Part shown: one piece after another, positions 18,676-28,712 of the stretch
Layout of the letters: each line of letters starts with the position of its first letter
Numbering within the stretch: position 1 is the stretch's first letter
Assembly (NCBI GenBank): GCA_001931905.2
Contig: MSJI02000173.1
Span: forward strand, 1-64,000
DNA: 64,000 nucleotides
Origin: Cladosporium sp. IMV 00045
Taxonomy: Eukaryota > Ascomycota > Dothideomycetes > Cladosporiales > Cladosporiaceae
Direction of reading: 5' to 3'
Program-made: the position numbers and the translations under genes
Notes under the pieces: model-generated
Database searches by the model: none
Told to the model about the DNA's origin: nothing
What the model saw: only the letters and a program-made list of their open reading frames with translations

Positions 18676-21474
18676 ATGAGTCAAGCTCAGAGCATGAGCG
18701 CCGGCAACATAGCCTTGAGAACCCTTCAGACATCCAAGGCAGCCTCCTCGCCTTCGGCCTTTAGTATCGCATCGTTGCTCTCAGAAGAACCGCCATCGAA
18801 AAGACGAAGATTAGAACCAGATATCTCACGACTATCAACACCGCCACAGCTGGCTCAACAGAGCTACTCCCATACCACCGCGCAAGGAAATGCTCGCGTG
18901 CACTATGGTAATACCACCTATAACGGTCCCGTCTATCTACAGCATGATGCTGCGTCTTCTACAGACCCTCATTCCAGCCAACCGCGGAACCCGCAAGTCT
19001 CGGCCGACGCCCTGAAGTTTGACACCATGGACGATCGCTACTACACGATCGAGCCTACCTACTCTGGAACTTGTACGTGGCTGTTTGAAAGAGAAGAATA
19101 CCAGAATTGGCGAGATCCAGCGAAGCTATACATGCACAACGGCTTTCTCTGGATTAAAGGCAAACCTGGCTCTGGAAAGTCGACACTGACAAAGTTTGCA
19201 TGTCAGCAAGATCAGATCGGCTAAGGAGGTGGGACAGTCATCTCTTATTACTTCAATGCTAGAAGCAGCGATGTGCTGCAGAAGTCCCTGGAGGGCATGT
19301 ATCGATCACTGCTGTACCAAATCTTCAGCCGACTACCACATCTTTTACGCGTTTTGCAAACTCACGCGCAACACGGCCAGCTTGAGTGGTCGCTTGGACG
19401 TCTCAAAAACATCTTTCGAGAAACAATTCTAGCTCTGGGATCAGAGAGACTCACATGCTACATTGATGCACTTGATGAGTGTGCCGAAGATTCAGAAGTA
19501 CGCGATTTGGTAAGCTTCTTCGAGGCCCTTGGCGAGTCAGCCGTAAGTGCACAGGTCAAATTCAACGTGCTATTCTCGAGCCGACATTATCCACACATCA
19601 CTATCGGCAAATGCCAACACCTCGTTTTGGATGACGATTCGGACCACGAGTCCGATATCAATCGCTACATACGAAGCCACCTTCGTGTTGGAAGCTCCAA
19701 GTTGGCTCTCGAAATCCAAAGCGAGATCCAGCGGAAAGCGTCTGGTGTATTTCTCTGGGTAGTTCTGGTAATTCGTATCCTTAACGAGGAGACGGACCGT
19801 GGCCACATACATCAGCTTCGCGACCGCCTACGTGCAATTCCAGGAGATTTGCACGCGCTGTTCGATGATCTTGTCCAGAAGACAAGAGCCCACGAACGAG
19901 CAAGTCTCACATTGGTTCTACAACTGGCCTTGTTTTCACCAAGATACCTGACGTGGGAGGATCTGTACTTCGCAATAATTTCGAACTCCAATGACGAGGA
20001 CGTCAAAGCTTGGAACCTGGAGGAGGTGACGCTGGACGACATGAGCAAATTTATTCTCAACATCTCAAAAGGCCTCCTGGAGACGACCAGTGATAGGGCT
20101 GGTTCGCAAAGCACGATCAAGATCTTGCGTATAAACCCCTTCAATAAAACCGTTGAAAGCTTTCAGCGGCCTATAGTACAATTTATCCACGAATCTGTGC
20201 GAGACTATCTTTTTGAGGGCGGAATGCACAACCTGGTTTCCAAGCTGGGCCACCACGCACCTGAATCACGCGACGATCTTGAGGCTTTCTGCCACGACCA
20301 GTTGAAACAATGCTGCAATCATTATATTATGCGGACTAAGAATCTGCTTCTACGCATGGAATGCGGCGAACTCAACGAAAATGTGTCAACGGTGAACACG
20401 TTCGGTCCGCAGTCAAGCGAGAAATCGTTGATTTCCTATCCCTTCCTGCGTTACGCGTTGCAGGGCATTCTGTATCATGCAGATCTTGCACTCTCTGGCG
20501 GTATTGCTCAGAAAGATTACGTCGATGATTTCCCTGTTTATCTTTGGAGCAAGCTTTACAAATTTTTGAGACCAGCGGACCATGCTGCTCTGAGCCCGTC
20601 GGTCAGCAGACTCTACCTGTTTGTCATGGAAGGAGCATTGCATCTGGCTGAAGCTGAGATTGTGCGCTCAGGCCCGCCAACCGTCTGGGATTGCAATATG
20701 CTCAACGAACAACATCCTACTCTTTTAAGCGTCGCCGTGCATCGAAGTGACCTTCAAATGGTGGAACTGCTTCTCAGGAAAGGTGCCGATGCAAAGTCCT
20801 GCGCAAAAGATTCACGGAATTGTTTGTGCGCCGCGATCTATTCATGTTACGACGTCCGGGATCACTCTGCGAACAGGTTTTCTAGAAATTTGGACATCAC
20901 CAGACTCTTGCTCGAGTATGGCGCAGATGTCAATGCAGAAAGAGCTGGACAACAAAATGCTCTCACTCTAGCCTGCAAGGTTGGGAATATCCCGATGTTG
21001 AAAGATTTGATTGCTCATGGGGCGAACGTCAACCTGGGAGGTGGAAGCCCTCTCAAGGAAGCGTGTCACGAGGGTCATGTGGACAGTGTGAAAATCCTGC
21101 TTGAACACGGAGCCGACGCAAATCTCAGAAACGACAATGAGATGCACACCACAGCCCTCCAATCAGCTTGTCTTGGGAATTACGACGATATAGTCAAGCT
21201 TCTTCTCGGCGAAGGAGCGGATGTTAACCATCGAGGAGGCACAGAAGGCCCAGCTCTTGTAATAGCCTGTCGAATGAATCGACTGAGTATCGTCAGAATT
21301 CTACTGGAGCACAATGCTGATGCGAGTCTCAGGGGAGGCTTGTCGAATCGAAGTCCTCTTCAAATAGCACTCAGCTATGGACGCTCTGACATGATAGAGT
21401 TGCTTTTGAGATACTCAAATGGTGATAAGCTCGGTGCCAAATCAACCAACATCGTTCGCCAGGAAACCTGCTGA
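18676..21474 (+). pseudogene. NACHT-ankyrin STAND (NLR-like) gene interrupted by one in-frame stop
   Basis: The frame from ATG 18676 runs to a TAA at 19222-19224 and continues open in the same frame to TGA 21472-21474, 933 codons in all. Before the stop are a disordered N-terminus, a Gly/Asn motif (NARVHYGNTTYNGPVY) often seen ahead of NACHT in fungal STAND proteins, and Walker A GKPGSGKST. After the stop come the usual continuation (GTVISYYFNARSS, GMYRSLLYQ), Walker B LTCYIDALDECAED, the NVLFSSR sensor segment and about seven ankyrin repeats (for example VDSVKILLEHGADANLR). No GT-AG intron of suitable length and phase removes the TAA without deleting the conserved GTVISYYFN strand. Family members act in non-self recognition and programmed cell death. 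The rest is intact, so the lesion looks recent, or it is an assembly error or a recoded codon. Confidence 0.8.
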
Positions 21475-21729
21475 GCATGTGATGACGATACGAGGGCACT
21501 CCTATCATTCGACGTCGACAGTGACGGTGACTTCGAAGATGGTCATTGGATTTTGGTAGAAGTGCAGCCTTGTGAGAAGGTCACCGAGTTGTAGACGGAC
21601 CACAATTTGGTATCGCAATGATCGGAGCAAAAGCGTTCTGATGATCATAGGCGGCTGACAAGGAAATGAGTTGCATCATAGCGCTCAGCAAGTCAAGAGG
21701 AGCTCAAATTGTCGTCAGATGCGACATTT

Positions 21730-22606
21730 CTAAGCCTCTGGCACCAACGTTGTCCCTATAAATACAACAAGCACAGCCGCATAAGTAAACGACAAGGTCA
21801 TTACCTCGTTTGCAGGCAACTCCGTGAACACAGCAACGGCAATCACAACCAGCAGCACTGCAGCAAAAGCCACCGCCAAAGTCGCCGCAAGAGTAGGAAC
21901 AAAGATCATGATCAACACAGGACCAAAGAGAGCAGCGATGCTCGCAGCCGCTCCACCAGTACGCTCAATCAATCTGGTCAGACGCTCTTCGGCGTACTGC
22001 TGGCTTCGTGGTGGCAGCGCGAGACCACGATCCCTGCCTTTCTCACTGATCCCGGACGCCAGTCCAAGATCGTAGAACAGCGCGCGGTCTAGCTTGCGAG
22101 AGGTGGAGATTAGAAATGGATCCTTGGCTTTGTCTCTGCCTCCTCGCTGTTGCATGTAATCGAGGTCACGAATAGCATCGCCTAGTCAAGAAGTCAGCGG
22201 GACGCACATCTTCTGGTGTCCTGAAATGTCACGCACAATATCCATGCAAGAGTGAATCGACCGGACCACTTATTGAGTACGAAGCCTTGATAGCATTGTC
22301 ACCGACAGAGTCTTTCATCTTCTTGACCTCATTGCTCAAAGCATGTCGCAAAGCGTGGATACGCACACGCTGAAGCGTTGCAAGGTTGATGCTCCACGCT
22401 CTGGGTTGCAATGGATTCGTCTCCTCGTATATCGCGTAGTACACAGGATCTTTAGGTGCGAAAGCGATTTTGTGTAGCTTTGCCCAAAAGGATCCTTGGC
22501 TGCGGCCGCTCCGTTTCTGAGGCTTCTGATTTTTGAATCGTTCCTCGTCTGTGCCTCTCGAGGCTCCTGTTGGGTTCCGGACCCAAGCGCTCCCGGATTC
22601 TGACAT
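21730..22606 (-). CDS. DUF6594-type fungal membrane protein
   Basis: Two exons (22237-22606 and 21730-22181) join in frame at GYC-DAIRDLDY to give 273 residues. The N-terminal half is polar and helical (NLATLQRVRIHALRHALSNE). The C-terminal 80 residues hold hydrophobic helices (AAASIAALFGPVLIMIFVP, LAATLAVAFAAVLLVVIAVAVF, FTYAAVLVVFIGTTL), the layout I associate with fungal DUF6594 proteins. Molecular function is unknown. It lies 255 bases downstream of, and convergent to, the broken NACHT-ankyrin gene. The intron is GTGCGT...CTAG. Confidence 0.72.
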
Positions 22607-22903
22607 TACTTACCGGCCGATGAATGAAGTAACTGGAGAGTTTCTTCAGAAGTCGGTGACAGTGCTGACCAGGTCAAGACAACTGGTTGCAGCTCAAGCA
22701 ATGCTTAGCGAGGCGGGGTTCATTTGAGAGCGTGGGATGTGCAGAGTTGCATGATTAGGCATGTGTGATAAGCTCGTATTGCCATGCAAGCGAGGCGGTT
22801 CTGAAAACTCAAGTCCGTCCCTGACCGCCGCATCGATTCCAAACCGACTCATGAATTGCGCAACAATAACATGGCAGACATTTCATCGGTCCACATAAAC
22901 AGC

Positions 22904-23499
22904 TCAGACAGCTGAGCTTTTGCCCGCGCCACCACGCCTGTGAGCCATCCAGCAAAGCACCGCAGCAGCGATGCAAGAGATGCATGCAAGGAAGAGGAAC
23001 GCGGTGTCAGCCTCGACCGCTTTGCATCGGCTGGACAGCTCTTCCAAACTAGATCCAATCGCGCATGTAGGCCCAGACTCGCCTTTGATGTCGACGCAAC
23101 CACCGTTGACGAGCTCGTTATCGTATGAGTTGTGGTGCGTTTTCTCGTCGGTCCCGCAGTCGATGCCCTTGAGCTTGACGGCGAATGCCTTGAGTTGATG
23201 TTAGTCGGCGTTGATGCAAATGGATTGGTTGATCTAAAGCTTACGACACCGCCCGCGAGCAACAGGACGGAAGCTAACGCGTCGATCGCAGACATGATGA
23301 GGCTTGGGGTAGCAGACATCCAGATCGCCACGATGCCGACGAGGGAAACGAAGACTGCAAAGCAGCCGGCGAAGGCACTGTAAGAAGTCGTTGCGGGTAC
23401 TGAGCCAACGTTCTGCCATTGTGCAGCGTGTATTGAGAGGCCGAGGACGATGACGGCGAACATCAGTTGCAACAGACGTGTGGCGAGTGTGGCGATCAT
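22904..23499 (-). CDS. MARVEL-domain four-helix membrane protein
   Basis: Exons 23245-23499 and 22904-23188 join in frame to 179 residues. Three N-terminal hydrophobic segments (LLQLMFAVIVLGLSIHAA, FAGCFAVFVSLVGIVAIWM, IMSAIDALASVLLLAGGV) are followed by a lumenal loop with several Cys (KGIDCGTD, GGCVDIKG, PTCAIG, SSRCKAVEA). A fourth helix follows (TAFLFLACISCIAAAVLCWM) with a basic tail. This is the layout of fungal MARVEL-like proteins, related to Nce102, which act in plasma-membrane domains or secretion. The specific role is not known. The intron has a CTAAC branch-like sequence and ends AAG. Confidence 0.78.
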
Positions 23500-24630
23500 A
23501 TTGATGATTGTTGAGAGGTGGCTAAAAGTTTTTCGATTGAAATGTCGTCGAAAAGATCAAAGATAGTAGATATTGGAATTCGCCTTCGGTCAAAAATATC
23601 TGTGAAGGAGGACAGAGGTCAGAAAGAGGCGGCACAAGGGAATCGTCGAGACATATCTTATTTGCCTTCCTCTGCGGCACAACAGGCAACACAGCCCGTG
23701 CGTCCTTGCACGACTTCTCTTGAGCAAGGCGAATGGTAGCAGTGTATCCTCTCACCGGTAGCACATCCTGGTCCAATCCTTCGATGCTTCTGCAGTTGAC
23801 AAACCTGTTACAGGCATCAAGGTTGAAACAGCAGCGCGGCGTAGTATTTTCGGCCTGAATTTGCTGTGCAACGGCGGCCACCAACCATTGCTTTCAACGG
23901 CAAGCTGCAGACGTTTTGATTGAGAGGACTGGGAGGATGCCGTCTCGTTGTGTTGGCCATGATCCTGCCGTGCACGGTTCTTCTGGTAGGGCAGGTGACG
24001 CCTTACTCTATATTACTTCGAAGATCCTGAGCAGAGGCATGTTTCTAGCCAGCTCATCGCCCTTCACCTCAGGCTTGTCATGATTTTACCATTGAAATGG
24101 ACACATCTCTATTTGCAGATCCGAACGGTCAGGTTGTAGTGACATTATTGATGATGGTAGGAGTGGTTGTGACTGGTCATTTTCGACGGCGCTTAACCAT
24201 AGGGCGACCGGCAACTAAAGTCGCCTTGGTTGTTAGCCAAGACGCCAGCGTTGTACCGGTTTCTGCAAGCGACAAGGATTTGAATCCTTCGCCTTGAATT
24301 TGTTCTATTTTGATGATGCAAAATTGCAACGACTGTCACCGGAGACATCACTGACTATTTGCATCACAGCAGCGCTTTTTTGCAGTATGGCGGTGTGCAG
24401 CAAGTGCCTGTAAGTCGACGGGCTGTGCTGTCTTGTCAACTTGAGGGCCAATGCTCTTCACGCTGCTTCCAGGAATATTCCATGATGGGCCGAATTTTTT
24501 GAGATCCAACGGCTTGTGACCCTTGAGCACTTCAAGACAAGATAAACTTGACGAGGCTAAAATACACCTTCCTTACTGCACCAAACGACTTTGTTGAGTC
24601 CTAAAACCCCAATCCCATCGATCCTGTAAA
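23500..24630. other. Intergenic
   Basis: About 1.1 kb without a convincing gene. An ORF at 23522-23884 (minus) lacks an ATG and any domain. A hairpin, GCGA-C-AAGGAT-TTGA-ATCCTT-CGC, lies near 24270-24292 in otherwise unremarkable sequence. Confidence 0.5.
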
Positions 24631-26482
24631 TCAACCATGGAGTCTTTGATACTCCCCAATCAACCCTTTCAAATTTGACGAGGATGCGGGCGTAACAAGA
24701 TCGCTCCACCAGCTCGATCCACGATGGCTGGAGAGACCCAACTGCTCCAAGAGCATATCCGTGAACGGGATACTATCCCAAGGAAACCACATTGCCTGCC
24801 ACCCTCGGCTCGGATATCGCTTACGGGACCAAGCAACTGTAAAAGCGATCTCTCGCTCCATATCTGGTACCGATGGCAATGTAACCCTTTGGTCGAGAGC
24901 CGCGACTGCCCAGAGTGCTTCAACTTCTGCAACCGCGAAGGGGTGTGCGATCAGTGTCTTTCCAAGGAAAACGATCGACTGGTCCGTAGTCGGCAGCATA
25001 GATTTGTACAAGCGTAGAGGGCTACGCTTGGTGTCTGGATTCCAGCATGCGGGTCGGCGAGATAGCATTGGCATCGCAGCTGTGATTCGGACGTCGGCTT
25101 CTTGGTCGAGAGCTTCCCATTGCTGCTGGATCTTTTCGTCAAGCGCCTGTTGCATCATCGGCAGACCGAGCTTTGAGGCCAGCGAAGTGTCGTAATACGA
25201 CAGATCAGCTAGCCAGCCAGTGGCGTAGATTATAGCATCTGCTTCGAGCTCTGAGCCATCACTGATCTGGATCGAAGTCTCACCGATGGAGTGAATATCC
25301 TGCCGATAGACATGGACATGTCTCGCAATCGTGTCCAGGAAGTCAGGCTTGTTGACATTGCTACTACTGTCGTTCGCCCAGAATGGTCCGGTCTCGGGCT
25401 GGAGGTTGTGAAAGCCATTGGCACGACCGTCCTTGCGCTCGTAGTCCGTCATATAAGACAACACGAACGCGACAAAGGCCCAGAACCTCCAGAAGATGGC
25501 TTGCCCGAGAGATGAACTGTACAGGAATCTTGACACAGGACCAGGCTTTGCAAAGGTGCTCGCCAACAGCGGTGTCATCAGGCGAATCCACAGGGCATGT
25601 GATGAACAGGTTGCCATTCCACCCACGCCATAGACAGGAACGAACCATGAGGGCCCTGTGCCAGATTTGCGAATGATCCAACGCACGGCCTTACCTGCCT
25701 TTGCAGCGGCGTATGCTACGTCAGCTGCTGATTTTGCGCCTCCGATCACAGCAATGCTGCGCACCTCTGGTCTCTCCAAGATGTTGGATTGACCAAAGTC
25801 CTTGTGATGAAGCTGGATGCCTCGGAACCGGTCTTTGCCTGATATGTTTGGAACTCTCGGTACGCTGGTGAGGCCGACTGCGTCAACAAGTTTTGGAGAC
25901 TGAAATTTGCCCCCCTTTGCTGTCAAGAGATGCCAAAGACCGTCTTGCTTTGTGATATGCTCCACACGGGTGCAGAATCGAGTTCTGCTTCGCAAGGTCT
26001 TGCCAGCGTAGACATGCTCGTCGATATACTCCTCAATGTAGTTCGTGTAATACTTTGCTGGGAAATGGCAGTAGTACAGCTCATTGGGTGGGATACCAGT
26101 CAACGGCTTGTCCGAGAACTCAACAAAATCGACTGGCGACTGGGTCATGAAAGAGTCGTAACCTCGATCTGACGGATGTCAGCTATAGCAGTCAGCGAAG
26201 AAGTGTCATGACCACTTACGAGCAGCCCACGGACCTCCAACATTGGCATCTGCTTCCAACACGATCACTTCGTGATCAGGATGGATCTCGAGGTAGGTCC
26301 TTGCAAACTGGATTCCATATGTGCCTAGGTCGTCTTAGTTTGGTTAGACTCAACAGTAGCAAGAAAGAGTTGCACGTACCAGCACCGATCACGACAACAT
26401 CAGCTTGGACTTTCGAACCATCTTGCTGTTTTGGTCGCGACATTTTTTTCTTCAGACCATGACAATCCCGCGTAAAACTCAT
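24631..26482 (-). CDS. Flavin-containing monooxygenase-like FAD/NADPH enzyme
   Basis: Three exons (26380-26482, 26220-26324, 24631-26168) join in frame. The first ATG gives 581 residues; a second in-frame ATG at 26443 (MSRPKQQ) gives 568 and places the FAD fold nearer the N-terminus, so the start is uncertain. The FAD Rossmann motif VVVIGAGTYGIQ is split by intron 1. Further motifs are VLEADANVGGPW, the FMO-like segment FRGIQLHHKDF, the NADPH Rossmann motif AVIGGAKSAADVAY and the ATGW motif (DAIIYATGW). A hydrophobic stretch (FWRFWAFVAFVLSYM) suggests membrane association. Class-B monooxygenases oxygenate N, S or ketone groups; the substrate is unknown. No other biosynthetic core gene is nearby. 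Confidence 0.82.
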
Positions 26483-27118
26483 TTGCTAGACCCAGAAAAA
26501 AGGAAATGAGGAACGGCCAACCACAACATGCGCCATGACGAATATTAGTATTCCACTGTCCAAGGAACTAATTTCGCAGCTGTAAGGTGTATCAGCCCAT
26601 CTCGTGAGAGTCGCACGGTCAGTAAGCGCGATTGAGGCGTCCAGTGGCGAGTATATCAGCCCACCGTATGAAGGTCTCGAACGAATGCGAAAGAGCCACA
26701 CTTATGCTCAGCACTTTTGTGGGGTATGTACTGGAGGTGGGGTGGATGATAAATGACCACTGGTTCCTTGTGTCAATATCATCATCCAATTGGATTTGTT
26801 CCGGTCACAAAGAAGTCGTGAAACCAACATTCGCTGATGAGAATCTACTCAAGTACCTGCCCTGTAACGGTCTCATTATGCTCCCCTGTGGATGCCTCCA
26901 AGTCACGACACAACAAGATGAAACAGACATACCTGCCTTGAGCCAAAAAATAATTGTTGAAAGAAGTTGGAAAGCTTGTCCGCGAACATTTGAAGCAAAA
27001 CATTTGGACGCAGGCTCATTCTGTCCGGGCACCAATTGTATCCAATATAAAAGATATGTCAAATGACAAAACCACAGGTCCCAGAAAATGTGCCCCTAGC
27101 AACGATACCTCACCACAA
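26483..27118. other. Intergenic: FMO promoter and 3' flank of the secreted-protein gene
   Basis: Short ORFs occur on both strands, but none has an ATG together with a recognisable domain. Nothing further is seen. Confidence 0.5.
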
Positions 27119-28371
27119 TCAGGGCCCTCCCAAGCCCTTATTAAACTCCAAGTCCGCGCTACGTGAAAGTTCCATAGAATCATCCTGCACCTCCCAAATC
27201 AGGCTGGGCAAAGCCGCATTCTCTTTATTGCTGAGAAACACCCTGACACTCGACATCACCTTCACTCCCCAATGTCCTTTATGCAAAGCCAACAACCACA
27301 CCAATCGAACATTCTGCTCCGTCTGCAACAGCGAATTGAAACACCAACTGCCGGCGAAGAAGATCTGGCCCGGAAACGGCGGAATCTTGTTATCAGTGAA
27401 CCCTCTACTTTGAAGGCACGTCCTCACGATCCGGATCAGCATGTCCCCTCCCCATCCCTCTTGCCAGACGATCCAGCGAGGAACCATGACCTCGGGTAGA
27501 TAGCCGGTGTTGAAGCGCGAGGTCTCTTTGGTCGATTCCCATGAGATGAAGAGCAGGTCTTCCCAGTCCTTGATGGACGGGAGTTCGGCGGAGATTTGCC
27601 TCGCGTCAGGAGCCTCCCTGTCGTGCTCACCGGTGTCGTAGCGAATCTCTCTGCCGCTCTCGGGCGTTGTGGCGCGATGGATGATCACGAAGCCGTCGCG
27701 CACGTTGTAACACGCCCGGAACTTCGCTTGGGTCGGTGCCTAGTGCGGATGAATTTAGCAAACGAATCTCTCAACAAAACCACACGGACCCAACATACGT
27801 AGAGATCATGACTACCCAGGGGAAGATAATGTTGATCCTGCTCCCAGAGGAAACACCTATTCGGCCCGGCATTCCGCGTCATAAGGCCAACATTCGGACG
27901 ATCAGGCCTCTCACTATCCTCCTGCGCCGCTTCGCCGTCCGGAAGAACGTTCGCGAGAGCAGGCACCAGAGGCTCCAGAAGGTCCCGGTCATGACTGCAG
28001 TCGGTTTGAGTCCAGCCGGCCACAGCGTTCAGGGACCTGGTCTTGAACCTCGTCAGCCAGTCGCGCTGCTTGTGCCCTTCCGGACCTCTGATCTCCTTGC
28101 CTTCTCTGCCCCATTCTTCGATGATTCGGGACGCGGACACGGCGTCTGCGAACATGAGGTGTAGGTAGTCCCAGCCTCGACCGAAGGCATCCTCGAGTTC
28201 CTGGGGCATGAAAGGCTCCATTCTTCGGTGAAGTCGGGGCTGTCCAGTGGGCTCGCTTCGATCATTCGAAAGCGAGGCATTCGTGTTGGGTTCGTGTGCA
28301 CTTGCAGTGTTCATGACAGACATGACAGGGCTCGAGAAGAGTATGTTGATGAGCAAGAGTTTGATCTTCAT
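27119..28371 (-). CDS. Putative secreted protein of unknown function
   Basis: Two exons (27799-28371 and 27119-27739) join in phase 0 to 397 residues. The N-terminus (MKIKLLLINILFSSPVMS) looks like a signal peptide. The mature part is mixed polar sequence with scattered Cys and Trp (QTDCSHDRDLL, FRACYNVRDGFVIIHRAT, RWIVWQEGWGGDML, FAGSWCFNSLL). I recognise no family. The exon join APTQAKFRACYNV is supported by frame and by GTATGT...CACTAG. It follows the FMO gene on the same strand; a functional link is possible but unsupported. Confidence 0.6.
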
Positions 28372-28712
28372 TTTCGACGGTTTATTTGGCTTTTCATATC
28401 GTTCGGGAGGATTGTTAATGTTGGTAGCGGAGTCTAGGAGGAGATCCCATCAGCACAAGTCTAGATCCACTGCGCATCTATGCATGCGACACTGAAGCTC
28501 AGTCTCATATGTTGTCGAAGCAGCCAGACAGTGCCAACGAGTCTCGAATCTCCCACGAGACGGAGAAGGTTGGCGCCTGAATTTTACCCGCTCATGTGAA
28601 CAAAGACAAAGTGAATACAACATTACACTCTTCACAATTCCTACCTGCAACAATTCCTTAACCTTATCCGCACGAATTCCCCAATCATCCTCACTGTCAA
28701 CGTACCGTTCCA
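28372..28712. other. Intergenic
   Basis: This 341-base gap holds the 3' end of the Tfc6 gene and the promoter of the secreted-protein gene. I see no further feature. Confidence 0.5.

Noticed and set aside
19179..19262. An 84-base in-phase intron that would remove the TAA in the NACHT-ankyrin gene
   Set aside because: It would delete part of the P-loop region and the conserved GTVISYYFN strand, and its donor (GTCGAC) is weak.
23522..23884. 120-codon minus-strand ORF with several Cys
   Set aside because: The frame has no ATG, no neighbouring exon could be joined, and no motif is recognised.
24264..24295. Possible tRNA-like TpsiC arm / hairpin
   Set aside because: The hairpin has a 4-base loop and no matching acceptor, D or anticodon arms upstream.
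26632..27066. 144-codon plus-strand ORF upstream of the secreted-protein gene's 3' end
   Set aside because: It has no domain, poor codon composition and no splice partners.
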